Below are positions 19,465 through 28,749 of a stretch of DNA of 46,169 nucleotides, piece by piece. The position numbers and the translations under genes were made by a program. The stretch is from Clostridiales bacterium (lineage in GTDB: Bacteria; Bacillota; Clostridia; Christensenellales; QAND01), in contig SVGV01000003.1 of assembly GCA_015056185.1 (NCBI GenBank), positions 1 to 46,169 on the forward strand, in the 5' to 3' direction. The first letter of the stretch is position 1, and the number at the start of each line of letters is the position of its first letter. The notes beneath the pieces are model-generated. The model had not been told where the DNA came from. It saw only the letters and a program-made list of their open reading frames with translations, and made no database searches.

Positions 19465-19470
19465 AAACTA

Positions 19471-19640
19471 AAATTGCAGGGAGTATGAATGTTTCCTGCG
19501 TTTCTCATCTTACAGCGTTGTCAAATGATGCAGATGTGCATTTTTTAGCATGGCCGGTGTCTTTTTTAAACACCTGCAGCCGCTGTAAGACCTTACTTTG
19601 GCGAAACCCCTAAGGGGTCGCAATAATATTTATGGAGGGT
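19471..19640 (+). ncRNA. Candidate structured 5' leader of DUF3798 transporter operon
   Basis: TCTTACAGCG (19508-19517)/CGCTGTAAGA (19581-19590) closing helix around two inner hairpins; flanking GCAGG...CCTGC and GCGAAACCCC-TAA-GGGGTCGC hairpins. Confidence 0.5.
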
Positions 19641-19646
19641 ATACCC

Positions 19647-20801
19647 ATGAAGAAACTGCTTTGTTTGGCCCTGGCTCTGGTCATGGTTCTTGGCTTGGCA
19701 GCTTGTGGTGGTGCTCCTGAAGCCGGCAACGGCGGCGAAGGCGCCAGCTACAAGATCGGTATCATGACTGGTACCACTTCCCAGGGCGAGGAAGAATTCC
19801 GCGCTGCTGAGAGCCTGAAAGCTAAGTACGGTGACATGGTCCTGACCGCCACCTACCCCGACAACGCCTCTTCCGAGACCGAAGTCACCATGCAGCGTCT
19901 CCAGGAGCTTGCTGCTGATCCTGACGTAAAAGCTATCATTTTCGTTCAGGCAGTTGTAGGTGCCAAGGCCGCAATTGACAAGGTTAAAGAGACCCGCGAC
20001 GACATCCTGTTCATCTGCGGCGTAGCCGCCGAGAACCCCCCGGATATCGCTGCTTCTGCTGACATCGTTCTGAACAACGACGAAATCGGCATGGGCGACG
20101 TTCTGATCCAGCAGGCCAAGAAGATGGGCGCCAAGACCTTCGTGCACATCTCCTTCCCCCGTCACATGGGCATGGAGAACATCTCCCGCCGTCATGCTCT
20201 CTTTGTTGCTAACGCAGAAAAAGAAGGCATCAAGTTTGTTGACGTAGAAGCTCCCGATCCCATGAGCGAAGCTGGTGCCACCGGCGCTCAGAAGGCTGTT
20301 CGCGAGAACATCCCGATCTGGGTTGAACAGTATGGCAAAGACACCGCTTTCTATTCCACCAACTGCGCTATGCAGGAAGCTCTGATCGCTACCGTTCTTG
20401 AGACCGGCGCTATCAGCCCCTGCCAGTGCTGCCCCAGCCCCCTGCACGGCTATCCCGGCGCTCTTGGCCTGGAGATCACTGCCGAGCAGATGGGTAACAT
20501 CCCCGCTATCGTAGAATTGATCGGCAAGACCATCAAAGAAAAGGGTGGCGATCCCTCTCGCTTTGCTACTTGGCCCGTGCCCATCAACATGGTTATGATC
20601 AACGGTTCCTTCGCTTATGCTCAGAAGTACATCGCTGGCGAAACCAACGGCAAGAACGATGCTGAAGTTCTCAAAGCCTGCTTGGCAGAGGCTGCTGGCA
20701 CCGAAATCACCGTTTCTCTGTATGAGTCCGCTGACGGCCAGGTTCTGGACAACACCTACATGATGCTGTGCGACTTCATCGACTTCTCCGTCGCTGAATA
20801 A
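19647..20801 (+). CDS. DUF3798 family substrate-binding lipoprotein
   Basis: MKKLLCLALALVMVLGLAAC lipobox; KIGIMTGTTSQGEEEFRAAE; upstream of sugar-type ABC transporter genes. Confidence 0.88.
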   Translation: MKKLLCLALALVMVLGLAACGGAPEAGNGGEGASYKIGIMTGTTSQGEEEFRAAESLKAKYGDMVLTATYPDNASSETEVTMQRLQELAADPDVKAIIFVQAVVGAKAAIDKVKETRDDILFICGVAAENPPDIAASADIVLNNDEIGMGDVLIQQAKKMGAKTFVHISFPRHMGMENISRRHALFVANAEKEGIKFVDVEAPDPMSEAGATGAQKAVRENIPIWVEQYGKDTAFYSTNCAMQEALIATVLETGAISPCQCCPSPLHGYPGALGLEITAEQMGNIPAIVELIGKTIKEKGGDPSRFATWPVPINMVMINGSFAYAQKYIAGETNGKNDAEVLKACLAEAAGTEITVSLYESADGQVLDNTYMMLCDFIDFSVAE

Positions 20802-20940
20802 GTAAAAGAATCATTTAAGTGAATTGCTTCGCAAAGGGGAGGCTCGCCCTCCCCTTTTAGCGAAGGTAGAGGTGGCTTTGGGCCGCGAGGCTCAAGGCTT
20901 TTTCCTCATTATTGTGTAATTGTGGTTAGGAGGTATGCCT

Positions 20941-22545
20941 GTGAGTGAATACGTATTGGAGATGCTGAACATCTCAAAGGAGTATTCGGGAAACCAGGTA
21001 TTGAAAGACGTTACGATCAAAGTAAAACCAGGGGAAATTCATGCTCTGCTTGGAGAAAACGGAGCAGGAAAATCCACGCTGATGAACATTCTCTTTGGCA
21101 TGCCCGTGATTTCCTCTACCGGGGGATTCGGAGGTCGTGTTATCATCGACGGCGAGGAATCTAAAATTAAATCCCCCAACGATGCAATCCATGCCGGCAT
21201 TGGTATGGTGCATCAGGAATTTATGCTGATACCCGGATTTACCGTTACCGAAAACATCAAACTGAATCGGGAAATTACCCGGCCTAACATGGCCAGCCGT
21301 ATCTTCGGCAAGAGCATGGAGACCCTTGATGTGGACGCCATGACCAAAGACGCCGAGGCTGCCCTGAAGAAGGTCGGAATGGATATAGATGCTTATGCAG
21401 AGGTCGCCGGCCTGCCCGTTGGCCATATGCAGTTTATCGAGATCGCCCGCGAGGTGGATAAACGCGGCATCAAATTGTTGGTATTTGACGAGCCTACCGC
21501 TGTTTTGACGGAGCAGGAAGCTGCTACTCTCATTAAGGCCATGAAAGAACTGGCCAGCGAAGGCATCGCCATCCTGTTCATCACCCACCGTTTGGATGAG
21601 GTTATCGAAGCTGCTGACAACATCACCATTCTCCGCGATGGTGTTCAGGTAGCAAACCTCCCCGTGGCAGAGGCAACTGTGGCAAAGCTGGCTGAATTGA
21701 TGATCGGCCGCGAGGTAGACCGCAGTGCTATGGGTGAACCCCGTGACCTCAGCAATGAGGAAGTGGTTCTCAGCCTGAAGAACCTGACCGTGGACATGCC
21801 CGGTGAAGAAGTGAAGGGTGTATCCTTCGATGTTTACAAAGGCGAGATCTTCGGCATCGGCGGCCTTGCCGGCCAGGGCAAACTGGGCATCCCCAATGGT
21901 ATCATGGGTATGTACCATGCCGACGGTGAAGTCGTTTTTGAAGGCGAACCCATTGAACTGAACAACACGAAGAAAGCTCTTTCCCGTGGCTTGGCATTTG
22001 TGTCTGAAGACCGCCGCGGCGTTGGCCTTTTGCTGGAGGAATCCATCGAGGATAACATCGTGTTTACCGCCATGCAGGCGAAAAATGAGTTCCTGCTCAA
22101 GTTTGGCCCCATTACCCTGAAGGACAGCGGCAAGATCCGTCGTCATGCCAATGACATGATCAACCTGCTGGACATCCGCTGCACCGGCGCTACCCAGTAT
22201 GCCGGCCGCCTTTCCGGCGGTAACCAGCAGAAGGTTTGCGTAGCAAAGGCCATCACCCTTGGGCCCAAACTGTTGTTTGTTTCTGAGCCCACCCGCGGTA
22301 TTGACATCGGCGCGAAGAAGCTGGTTCTGGACTTCTTGACCAAGCTGAACCGTGAAGAAGGCGTTACCGTAGTTATGGTAAGCAGTGAATTGGTAGAGCT
22401 GAAGACGGTTTGCGACCGGATCGCCATCGTCAGCGAGGGCAAGGTCAACGCCATCATGAAGCCCACCGATTCCGACGTTGACTTCGGTCTTGCTATGAGC
22501 GGCTACAAAAAGAACAAAGGAGGTGCTGAGGATGGAAAAGCTTAA
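20941..22545 (+). CDS. Sugar/nucleoside-type ABC transporter ATP-binding protein (two ATPase domains)
   Basis: GENGAGKSTLMN, duplicated ABC domains, RLSGGNQQKVCVAKAI, EPTRGIDIGAK; GTG start 7 nt after AGGAGG. Confidence 0.95.
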   Translation: MSEYVLEMLNISKEYSGNQVLKDVTIKVKPGEIHALLGENGAGKSTLMNILFGMPVISSTGGFGGRVIIDGEESKIKSPNDAIHAGIGMVHQEFMLIPGFTVTENIKLNREITRPNMASRIFGKSMETLDVDAMTKDAEAALKKVGMDIDAYAEVAGLPVGHMQFIEIAREVDKRGIKLLVFDEPTAVLTEQEAATLIKAMKELASEGIAILFITHRLDEVIEAADNITILRDGVQVANLPVAEATVAKLAELMIGREVDRSAMGEPRDLSNEEVVLSLKNLTVDMPGEEVKGVSFDVYKGEIFGIGGLAGQGKLGIPNGIMGMYHADGEVVFEGEPIELNNTKKALSRGLAFVSEDRRGVGLLLEESIEDNIVFTAMQAKNEFLLKFGPITLKDSGKIRRHANDMINLLDIRCTGATQYAGRLSGGNQQKVCVAKAITLGPKLLFVSEPTRGIDIGAKKLVLDFLTKLNREEGVTVVMVSSELVELKTVCDRIAIVSEGKVNAIMKPTDSDVDFGLAMSGYKKNKGGAEDGKA

Positions 22546-23572
22546 ACGCAGGATTAAAGAATTCGGTTTGCCTCGTATCATCATCCTGGCTTTCTTCCTG
22601 TTCCTTTGCATCATGGCCATCGTGCGGGATCTGAACTTCCCCGCATTGTTGAGCAACGTTATCGCCCGTATGCCTATGGACGGCGTTCTGGTATTGGCTA
22701 TGGTACCCGGTATTCTTTGCGGTATCGGTTTGAACTTTGGTGTTTCCATTGGCATCATCGCCGGCTTGCTGGGCATGACCATCTCCATGGAAATGGGCGC
22801 TACCGGCCTTGTGGGCCTGTTGGTTGCCATCGCCATCAGCACTGCGTTCTCCACCCTGTTTGGCTATGGTTACGGCGCAGCGCTCAACCGCATGAAGGGC
22901 AGCGAGATGACGGTTTCTACCTATGTTGGTTTCTCCGTCGTTGCCTTGATGTGTATCGGTTGGACTTTGCTTCCCTTTAAGAATCCCTCCATGGTTTACG
23001 CCATGGGCACCGGCCTTCGTCCTACCATCAGCATGGATGGTTACTATGGGGCCATCCTTGACAACTTCATGAAGTTTGAGATCGCCGGCATCACCATCCC
23101 CACCGGCAGCTTGCTGTTCCTGTTGGGTATGTGCTTGATCGTTTGGCTGTTCCTGCGCAGCAAGACCGGTATTGCCATGCGCGCTGCCGGCTCCAACCCC
23201 CTGTACGCAGAGGCCAGCGGCATCAGCGTAAACAAGATGCGCATCGTTGGTACTGTCATCAGCACCATCATCGGCGGCATCGGCATCATCGTGTATTCCC
23301 AGAGCTACGGCTTCATGCAGCTCTACAACGCACCCCGTATGATGTCCTTCAGCGCTATCGCTGCTGTATTGATCGGCGGTGCAAGTGCTTCTAAAGCATC
23401 CATCAGCAACGTATTGCTGGGTGTATTCCTGTTCCAGGGTATCCTGGTACTGAGCCTGCCCGTTGTAAACGATGTATTTAAAGTGCAGAACCTTTCCGAG
23501 ATCATGCGTATTATCATCACCAACGGCATCATCATCTATGCTTTGACCAGAAGGAAAGGAGGCGCATCCTGA
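22532..23572 (+). CDS. ABC transporter permease
   Basis: BPD_transp_2-like polytopic protein; overlaps upstream ATPase gene. Confidence 0.92.
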   Translation: MEKLKRRIKEFGLPRIIILAFFLFLCIMAIVRDLNFPALLSNVIARMPMDGVLVLAMVPGILCGIGLNFGVSIGIIAGLLGMTISMEMGATGLVGLLVAIAISTAFSTLFGYGYGAALNRMKGSEMTVSTYVGFSVVALMCIGWTLLPFKNPSMVYAMGTGLRPTISMDGYYGAILDNFMKFEIAGITIPTGSLLFLLGMCLIVWLFLRSKTGIAMRAAGSNPLYAEASGISVNKMRIVGTVISTIIGGIGIIVYSQSYGFMQLYNAPRMMSFSAIAAVLIGGASASKASISNVLLGVFLFQGILVLSLPVVNDVFKVQNLSEIMRIIITNGIIIYALTRRKGGAS

Positions 23573-24903
23573 TGCAGAAAGGTAAAGAACGCGCTGCCTT
23601 TATGGATTTTATCTTCCGTAACAAGGTAGCCATCCTCTTCTCCATCGTTAGCTTGCTGTGTCTCTATGTTTCCGGCATTCAGGTATCCTTCCTGATCAAG
23701 GAACTTTTGACCCGTCTTGCCCGTAACAGCTTCCTGGTACTGGCTCTGATCATCCCGGTTATTGCCGGTATGGGTATGAACTTCAGTATCGTTATCGGTG
23801 CAATGTCCGCCCAGGCAGCCATTATTATGGTTACCTACTTCAAACTCAGCGGCATCGTTGCCCTGATCGCCACCTTCGTTCTGGCTTTGCCCCTGTCCGT
23901 CTTCTTCGGCTGGCTTACCGGTAAAGTTTTGAACCGCGCAGTTGGTCAGGAAATGATCACCGGTATGATGCTGGGCTACTTCGCCAACGGTATTTACCAG
24001 ATGATCTTCCTGGTATTGGTCGGCAGCGCTATCATCCCCATTGTGGATCCTGACCTGCTGCTTTCCACCGGCGTTGGTGTGCGTAACTCCATCGACTTGA
24101 CCAACACCATCAAGTACACCATGGATAACATCATCCAGGTGCCCGCTGTTTGGTTCCTGGTTGCTTTGGGCGCATTCGGCATCTTCTGGTTCGTCCGCAA
24201 GGCTCTTATGGCCAAGAAGAAGGGCGAAGCCATGAGCGTGCACATCTTTATGGCTGCTATGAGCGCTGCACTGGTTGCAGTGGTATTGATGCCCGGCGTT
24301 TACTATGGTCTGATGACCTCCGGCGCTGGCAAAACGCCCTTGCAGGTGCCCTTGTTCACCTTCTTCATGATCTTCCTGCTGTTCTTGTTCAACGGTTTCT
24401 TCCTCAAGACCCGTCTGGGCCAGAACCTGCGCACCGTCGGCAACAGCCGTCAGGTAGCAAACAGCGCCGGTATCAATGTAGACAAGATGCGTATTACCGC
24501 CATCGTGATCTCCACCGTACTGGCTGCCTGGGGTCAAATCATCTACCTGCAGAACGTAGGTACCCTGCAGACCATGACCAGCCACGAGAGCGTAGGCCTT
24601 TACGCAGTAGCTGCCATCGTAGTAGGTGGTGCTTCCGTTAAAAAGGCTACCAATGCTCAGGCTATCATCGGTGTTGTACTGTTCCACACCCTGTTCATCG
24701 TATCTCCTCAGGCCGGTCAGGCATTGTTCAACAATGCTCAGCTGGGTGAGTTCTTCCGCGTGTTCCTTTCCTACGGCGTTATCGCCCTGGCTTTGGCACT
24801 CCATGCATGGGAACGCATTAAGAAGGGCAAAGGGGAAGAAGGGGCTGAAGCTCAGCTTCCTCCCGCCGGTGAAGATGGTGCAAAGGCAGCATCTGAATCC
24901 TGA
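23572..24903 (+). CDS. ABC transporter permease
   Basis: Polytopic; NSRQVANSAGINVDKMRITAIVIST; TGATG overlap with previous gene. Confidence 0.92.
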   Translation: MQKGKERAAFMDFIFRNKVAILFSIVSLLCLYVSGIQVSFLIKELLTRLARNSFLVLALIIPVIAGMGMNFSIVIGAMSAQAAIIMVTYFKLSGIVALIATFVLALPLSVFFGWLTGKVLNRAVGQEMITGMMLGYFANGIYQMIFLVLVGSAIIPIVDPDLLLSTGVGVRNSIDLTNTIKYTMDNIIQVPAVWFLVALGAFGIFWFVRKALMAKKKGEAMSVHIFMAAMSAALVAVVLMPGVYYGLMTSGAGKTPLQVPLFTFFMIFLLFLFNGFFLKTRLGQNLRTVGNSRQVANSAGINVDKMRITAIVISTVLAAWGQIIYLQNVGTLQTMTSHESVGLYAVAAIVVGGASVKKATNAQAIIGVVLFHTLFIVSPQAGQALFNNAQLGEFFRVFLSYGVIALALALHAWERIKKGKGEEGAEAQLPPAGEDGAKAASES

Positions 24904-24911
24904 ATTTAACA

Positions 24912-24940
24912 AAGAAGGCTCCTTCGGGGGCCTTTTTTTG
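24912..24940 (+). terminator. Intrinsic terminator
   Basis: AAGGCTCC-TTCG-GGGGCCTTTTTTT. Confidence 0.85.
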
Positions 24941-25082
24941 TTGTTTTGAGGGATTGGAAAAAGGATTTTGTTGAAAGGAATCCTTTACCGTGATAAACTA
25001 AAACCGTATATTTTCTGTTGATTTACGGCCGAAGAATGGCATAAAATCCATGGAACAGACTATTGTGAACGGGGGAACGGAT

Positions 25083-26045
25083 ATGAGACAGCATCGATTT
25101 ATGGCTGCCTTGGTATGCGTGATGATCTTGCTGCTGGCTTTGATGCCCACAGCTTTTGCTGCACCGGGGCATCCGATGCTAAACGATGCCGGCAATTTTA
25201 ACGACTACGATTTTGATGTGGACTTTGACGGCGGTTCCGATTGGGGCGGCAGCGGCGGCGGATCCTTTGGGGATGTTTTTGCCCTGCTATGGCTCTTTGG
25301 GGACAGTCCGGTGGTGATGATCGTCATCGTAGTTGTGATCATCCTTGGGGTGCTCTTTGGCAAAAAGGGCCATAGCAATGCCGGTCACAGGGGCCCCAGG
25401 GTCAACGTGACGCCTCCCCAGCAGCCTGTGAATAACGGTGATGTGATCGTTGCGGCCATCCATGGGATCGATCCGCTGTTCAGCGAGGATAAATTCCTGG
25501 GATGGGCGAAGGAAGTGTATTTGACCCTCCAGCAGGCGTGGATGGAGCGGGATTGGAGCCGCATCCGCCCCTTTGAAAAGGAAGAACTGTATCGCCAGCA
25601 TCAGATGCAGCTGCAGGAATACATCGATAAAGGCCGCATCAACGTGATGGAACGCATCAACATCAATCAGGCGTACCTCAACCGCTATGAGCGGGATGCG
25701 GAATATGAACACCTGACGGTGTATCTGCAGGTGCGCATGGTGGATTACATCATCGATGAAAAGACCAAAAAGGTTCTGGTGGGCGACCCTAATCGGGACA
25801 GTCACTTAAAATACCTGATGACCTTTACCCGTAAAACCGGCGTGCTGACGGATCCTGCCGTGAGCAACAAGAGCACGGTTTCCTGCCCCCATTGCGGCGC
25901 ACCCACCGAGATCACCAGTGCGGGCAAGTGTGAATACTGTGGCTTTGTGGTGACCACGGGCGAGTATGATTGGGTGCTCAGCGATATGGAGGGTGTAAAA
26001 CCCGGTACCAGTGTGGATAACCGCGGGGTTATCATCCGCGGATAA
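25083..26045 (+). CDS. Membrane protein with Tim44-like domain and C-terminal zinc ribbon
   Basis: Signal/TM N-terminus, second TM VMIVIVVVIILGVLFG, Tim44-like region, CPHCG...CEYCG. Confidence 0.8.
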   Translation: MRQHRFMAALVCVMILLLALMPTAFAAPGHPMLNDAGNFNDYDFDVDFDGGSDWGGSGGGSFGDVFALLWLFGDSPVVMIVIVVVIILGVLFGKKGHSNAGHRGPRVNVTPPQQPVNNGDVIVAAIHGIDPLFSEDKFLGWAKEVYLTLQQAWMERDWSRIRPFEKEELYRQHQMQLQEYIDKGRINVMERININQAYLNRYERDAEYEHLTVYLQVRMVDYIIDEKTKKVLVGDPNRDSHLKYLMTFTRKTGVLTDPAVSNKSTVSCPHCGAPTEITSAGKCEYCGFVVTTGEYDWVLSDMEGVKPGTSVDNRGVIIRG

Positions 26046-26077
26046 TCAATAACGAAAGCAGAAAGTGGGGAAGAATC

Positions 26078-27376
26078 ATGGGCTTGATTAAAGCCGGCAT
26101 CGGTGCCCTTGGCGGCACTTTGGCCGATCAGTGGAAAGAGTTTATTTATTGCGATACCCTGGATATGAACACTTTGGTGAAAAAGGGCCAGAAGCGCACC
26201 ACAGGGCGCAGTTCCAACACCAAGGGGGAAGAAAACATCATTACCGATGGTTCCCGCATTGCCGTGAACGAAGGTCAGGTCATGCTCATCGTGGAAAACG
26301 GCAAGATCGTGGACTTCTGCGCTGAGGCAGGGGAATACATCTACCGGTTCGGCACGGAGCCTTCCATGCTGGACAGCGGCTGGAAAGGCCTGAAGGAGAG
26401 CTTCAAAAAGGTGGGCAAGCGCTTTACCTTTGGCGGCCAGGCTGAAAATGATCAGCGTGTGTACTTTGTAAACAGCAAAGAGATCATGAACAACAAGATC
26501 GGCTTTGGCGAAGTACCTTTCAGGGACAGCGAATTCGGCTTTACCGTAACGCTGAGGGGCTATGGCAACTATTCCTACCGCATTACCGACCCCATCATGT
26601 TCTATACCAACGTCTGTGCCAACGTGCAGGATGAATTCCGCCGCAGCCAGATCGATGAACAGCTCAAGAGCGAAGTGCAGCACAACATCCAGCCTGCACT
26701 GGGCCGCATTGCCCAGCAGGGTATCGCCTATGACCAGATCACCCTTTATACCAACGATATCGCTAATGCCATCAACAACGGCCTCGGCCGGGATTGGGTG
26801 GAAGCCAGGGGCATCAGCGTGGTATCCATCGCATTTGCATCCATCACCCCCGATGAAGAGAGCAGCGCTAAGATCGCCCAGTTCCAGGAATCCCGGGTGT
26901 ATACCGATGCCAATATGCTGGGCGCACGCCTTGGCACCGCCCAGGCCGCTGCCATGGAAAAGGCTGCCGAAAACAAAGCAGGCGCTATGACGGGCTTTAT
27001 GGGCCTTGGGTTTGCCCAGCAGGCCGGCGGTGCGGATCCCGCATCCTTATTCCAGGTGGGCCAGCAGCAGGCTGCAGCCCGCAGGAAAAAGGCAGGGGAG
27101 TGGGATTGCGCATCCTGCGGTGCCAAAGGACAGACCAGCAAATTCTGCTCTGAGTGCGGCGCAGCCCGTCCCAAAGAAGCATCCGGCTGGAAGTGCTCGG
27201 AGTGCGGGGCCCTAAATATGGGCAAGTTCTGTTCGGAATGCGGCGCGAAAAAGCCCGCGGGGGAATTGCTTTACAAGTGCGATAAATGCGGCTGGGAGCC
27301 CGATGACCCCACCCGTCCCCCCAAATTCTGCCCTGAATGCGGCGATGCCTTTGGTGAGGAAGACATTGTAAAATAA
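26078..27376 (+). CDS. SPFH domain (YdjI-like, virion core protein type) with C-terminal zinc ribbons
   Basis: MGLIKAGIGALGGTLADQWKEFIYCD; SPFH body; CASCG/CSECG repeated zinc ribbons. Confidence 0.88.
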   Translation: MGLIKAGIGALGGTLADQWKEFIYCDTLDMNTLVKKGQKRTTGRSSNTKGEENIITDGSRIAVNEGQVMLIVENGKIVDFCAEAGEYIYRFGTEPSMLDSGWKGLKESFKKVGKRFTFGGQAENDQRVYFVNSKEIMNNKIGFGEVPFRDSEFGFTVTLRGYGNYSYRITDPIMFYTNVCANVQDEFRRSQIDEQLKSEVQHNIQPALGRIAQQGIAYDQITLYTNDIANAINNGLGRDWVEARGISVVSIAFASITPDEESSAKIAQFQESRVYTDANMLGARLGTAQAAAMEKAAENKAGAMTGFMGLGFAQQAGGADPASLFQVGQQQAAARRKKAGEWDCASCGAKGQTSKFCSECGAARPKEASGWKCSECGALNMGKFCSECGAKKPAGELLYKCDKCGWEPDDPTRPPKFCPECGDAFGEEDIVK

Positions 27377-27593
27377 GCACTTACGCTGCTGCCCATTCAT
27401 TTTCTGAATTGGAAAAGACACACATACACTTTGCCCTTGTGTATACACGGCAAAAGGGTTAAGATATGTATGGTCATCTTTCGGATATAGCCATTGTTTT
27501 TTGTGGGATTCCGTTTTTACGGTTGTTCCAACGAAAAAAGAATGGTAAAATATATCTATCATTATGTCACTATTACTTAGGAGGTAACACATT

Positions 27594-28655
27594 ATGCCCG
27601 ACGTATTCCACTTTTCGGCTATTATGGAGCCCCACCGCGCTGAGATGTTCGAGCGTCCTCTCCGCAAGATCACTGACGACGAAGTCCTGATCAAGATGGA
27701 AGCCATCAACATCTGCACCACCGACTATCAGCACTGGGATGGCCTGCGTAACCATCAGGGTTTCCCCATGGCTGGTGGCCATGAATGGTCCGGCTGCATC
27801 ATCGAAAAGGGCGCCAACGTTCCCGACTACTTCCAGATCGGCGACCGCGTTTGCACCATGCCCCCCTACTGCGGCGTATGCCGTGCTTGCCGTCAGGGCC
27901 GCACCAGCGACTGCCTGAACAGGCCCAAGCGCGCTGCTGCTGATGATGAATTCCTGGGCGGCAAAGCTTTTGCTGACTACCACATCGCCGACTACAAGTT
28001 CCTGCTGAAGGTTGGCAAGGATGTTCCCGCTGCTGAAGCTGGCTTCCTCGAGCCCGTTTCCACCGCTGTACAGTGCGTGAAGAAAGCCCGCATTAAGCCC
28101 CTCGAGACCGTTGTCGTTATCGGCGCCGGCACCATGGGTCTGGTAAATGCTCAGGTAGCAAAAGCCTTCGGCGCTCGCGTTATCGTGACCGAAGTTGACC
28201 CCCGGAAGATCGAGAACGCCAAGAAGATGGGCGGCTGCGAAGTTATCGACTCCAAGAACTGCGACCCCGTAGAAGCTGTTAAGGCTTTGACCGAAGGCCG
28301 TGGCGCTGACGTTGTTATCGCTGCTGTTGGTCTGTCCATCGCTTACAAGCAGGGCATGCAGATGCTGTCCCACTACCGTGGCCGCTTCGTAGTATTCCCC
28401 GCTGGCTATCCCAAACCCGAGCTGGAGATCGACCCCAACGAAATGCACTATCGTATGCTCGAGGTCATCGGCACCTTCGCTTCCACCTCTGCTGACTGGA
28501 TCGACGCTGCTGATCTGCTGACCTACGGCATGATCGACATGAAGTGGTCCCTCGAAGGCAAGACCTTCCCCCTCAGCAAGATCCAGGATGCTTTTGCTGC
28601 TGCTGCTACCCCCGGTGCATACCGCATCACCGTGGACCTGGCCAACATCTATTAA
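27594..28655 (+). CDS. Zinc-dependent medium-chain alcohol/polyol dehydrogenase
   Basis: GGHEWSG, CGVCRACRQGRTSDC structural zinc, VVVIGAGTMGLVNAQVAKA. Confidence 0.92.
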   Translation: MPDVFHFSAIMEPHRAEMFERPLRKITDDEVLIKMEAINICTTDYQHWDGLRNHQGFPMAGGHEWSGCIIEKGANVPDYFQIGDRVCTMPPYCGVCRACRQGRTSDCLNRPKRAAADDEFLGGKAFADYHIADYKFLLKVGKDVPAAEAGFLEPVSTAVQCVKKARIKPLETVVVIGAGTMGLVNAQVAKAFGARVIVTEVDPRKIENAKKMGGCEVIDSKNCDPVEAVKALTEGRGADVVIAAVGLSIAYKQGMQMLSHYRGRFVVFPAGYPKPELEIDPNEMHYRMLEVIGTFASTSADWIDAADLLTYGMIDMKWSLEGKTFPLSKIQDAFAAAATPGAYRITVDLANIY

Positions 28656-28663
28656 TCAACGGA

Positions 28664-28698
28664 ATAAAGCCTGTGCTTTGCACAGGCTTTTTCTTTTT
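28664..28698 (+). terminator. Intrinsic terminator
   Basis: AAAGCCTGTG-CTTTG-CACAGGCTTTTTC. Confidence 0.9.
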
Positions 28699-28749
28699 GC
28701 CCGGTTTTTTGTGCCATGCCTTTGCATACAATGTGCGGAGGTGATTTGG

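Noticed and set aside
20974-22854. 626-aa antisense ORF
   Set aside because: Exactly opposite the double-domain ABC ATPase; composition looks like reverse complement of a real gene.
23536-24912. 458-aa antisense ORF
   Set aside because: Opposite the second ABC permease; Gln/His/Asp-rich antisense pattern.
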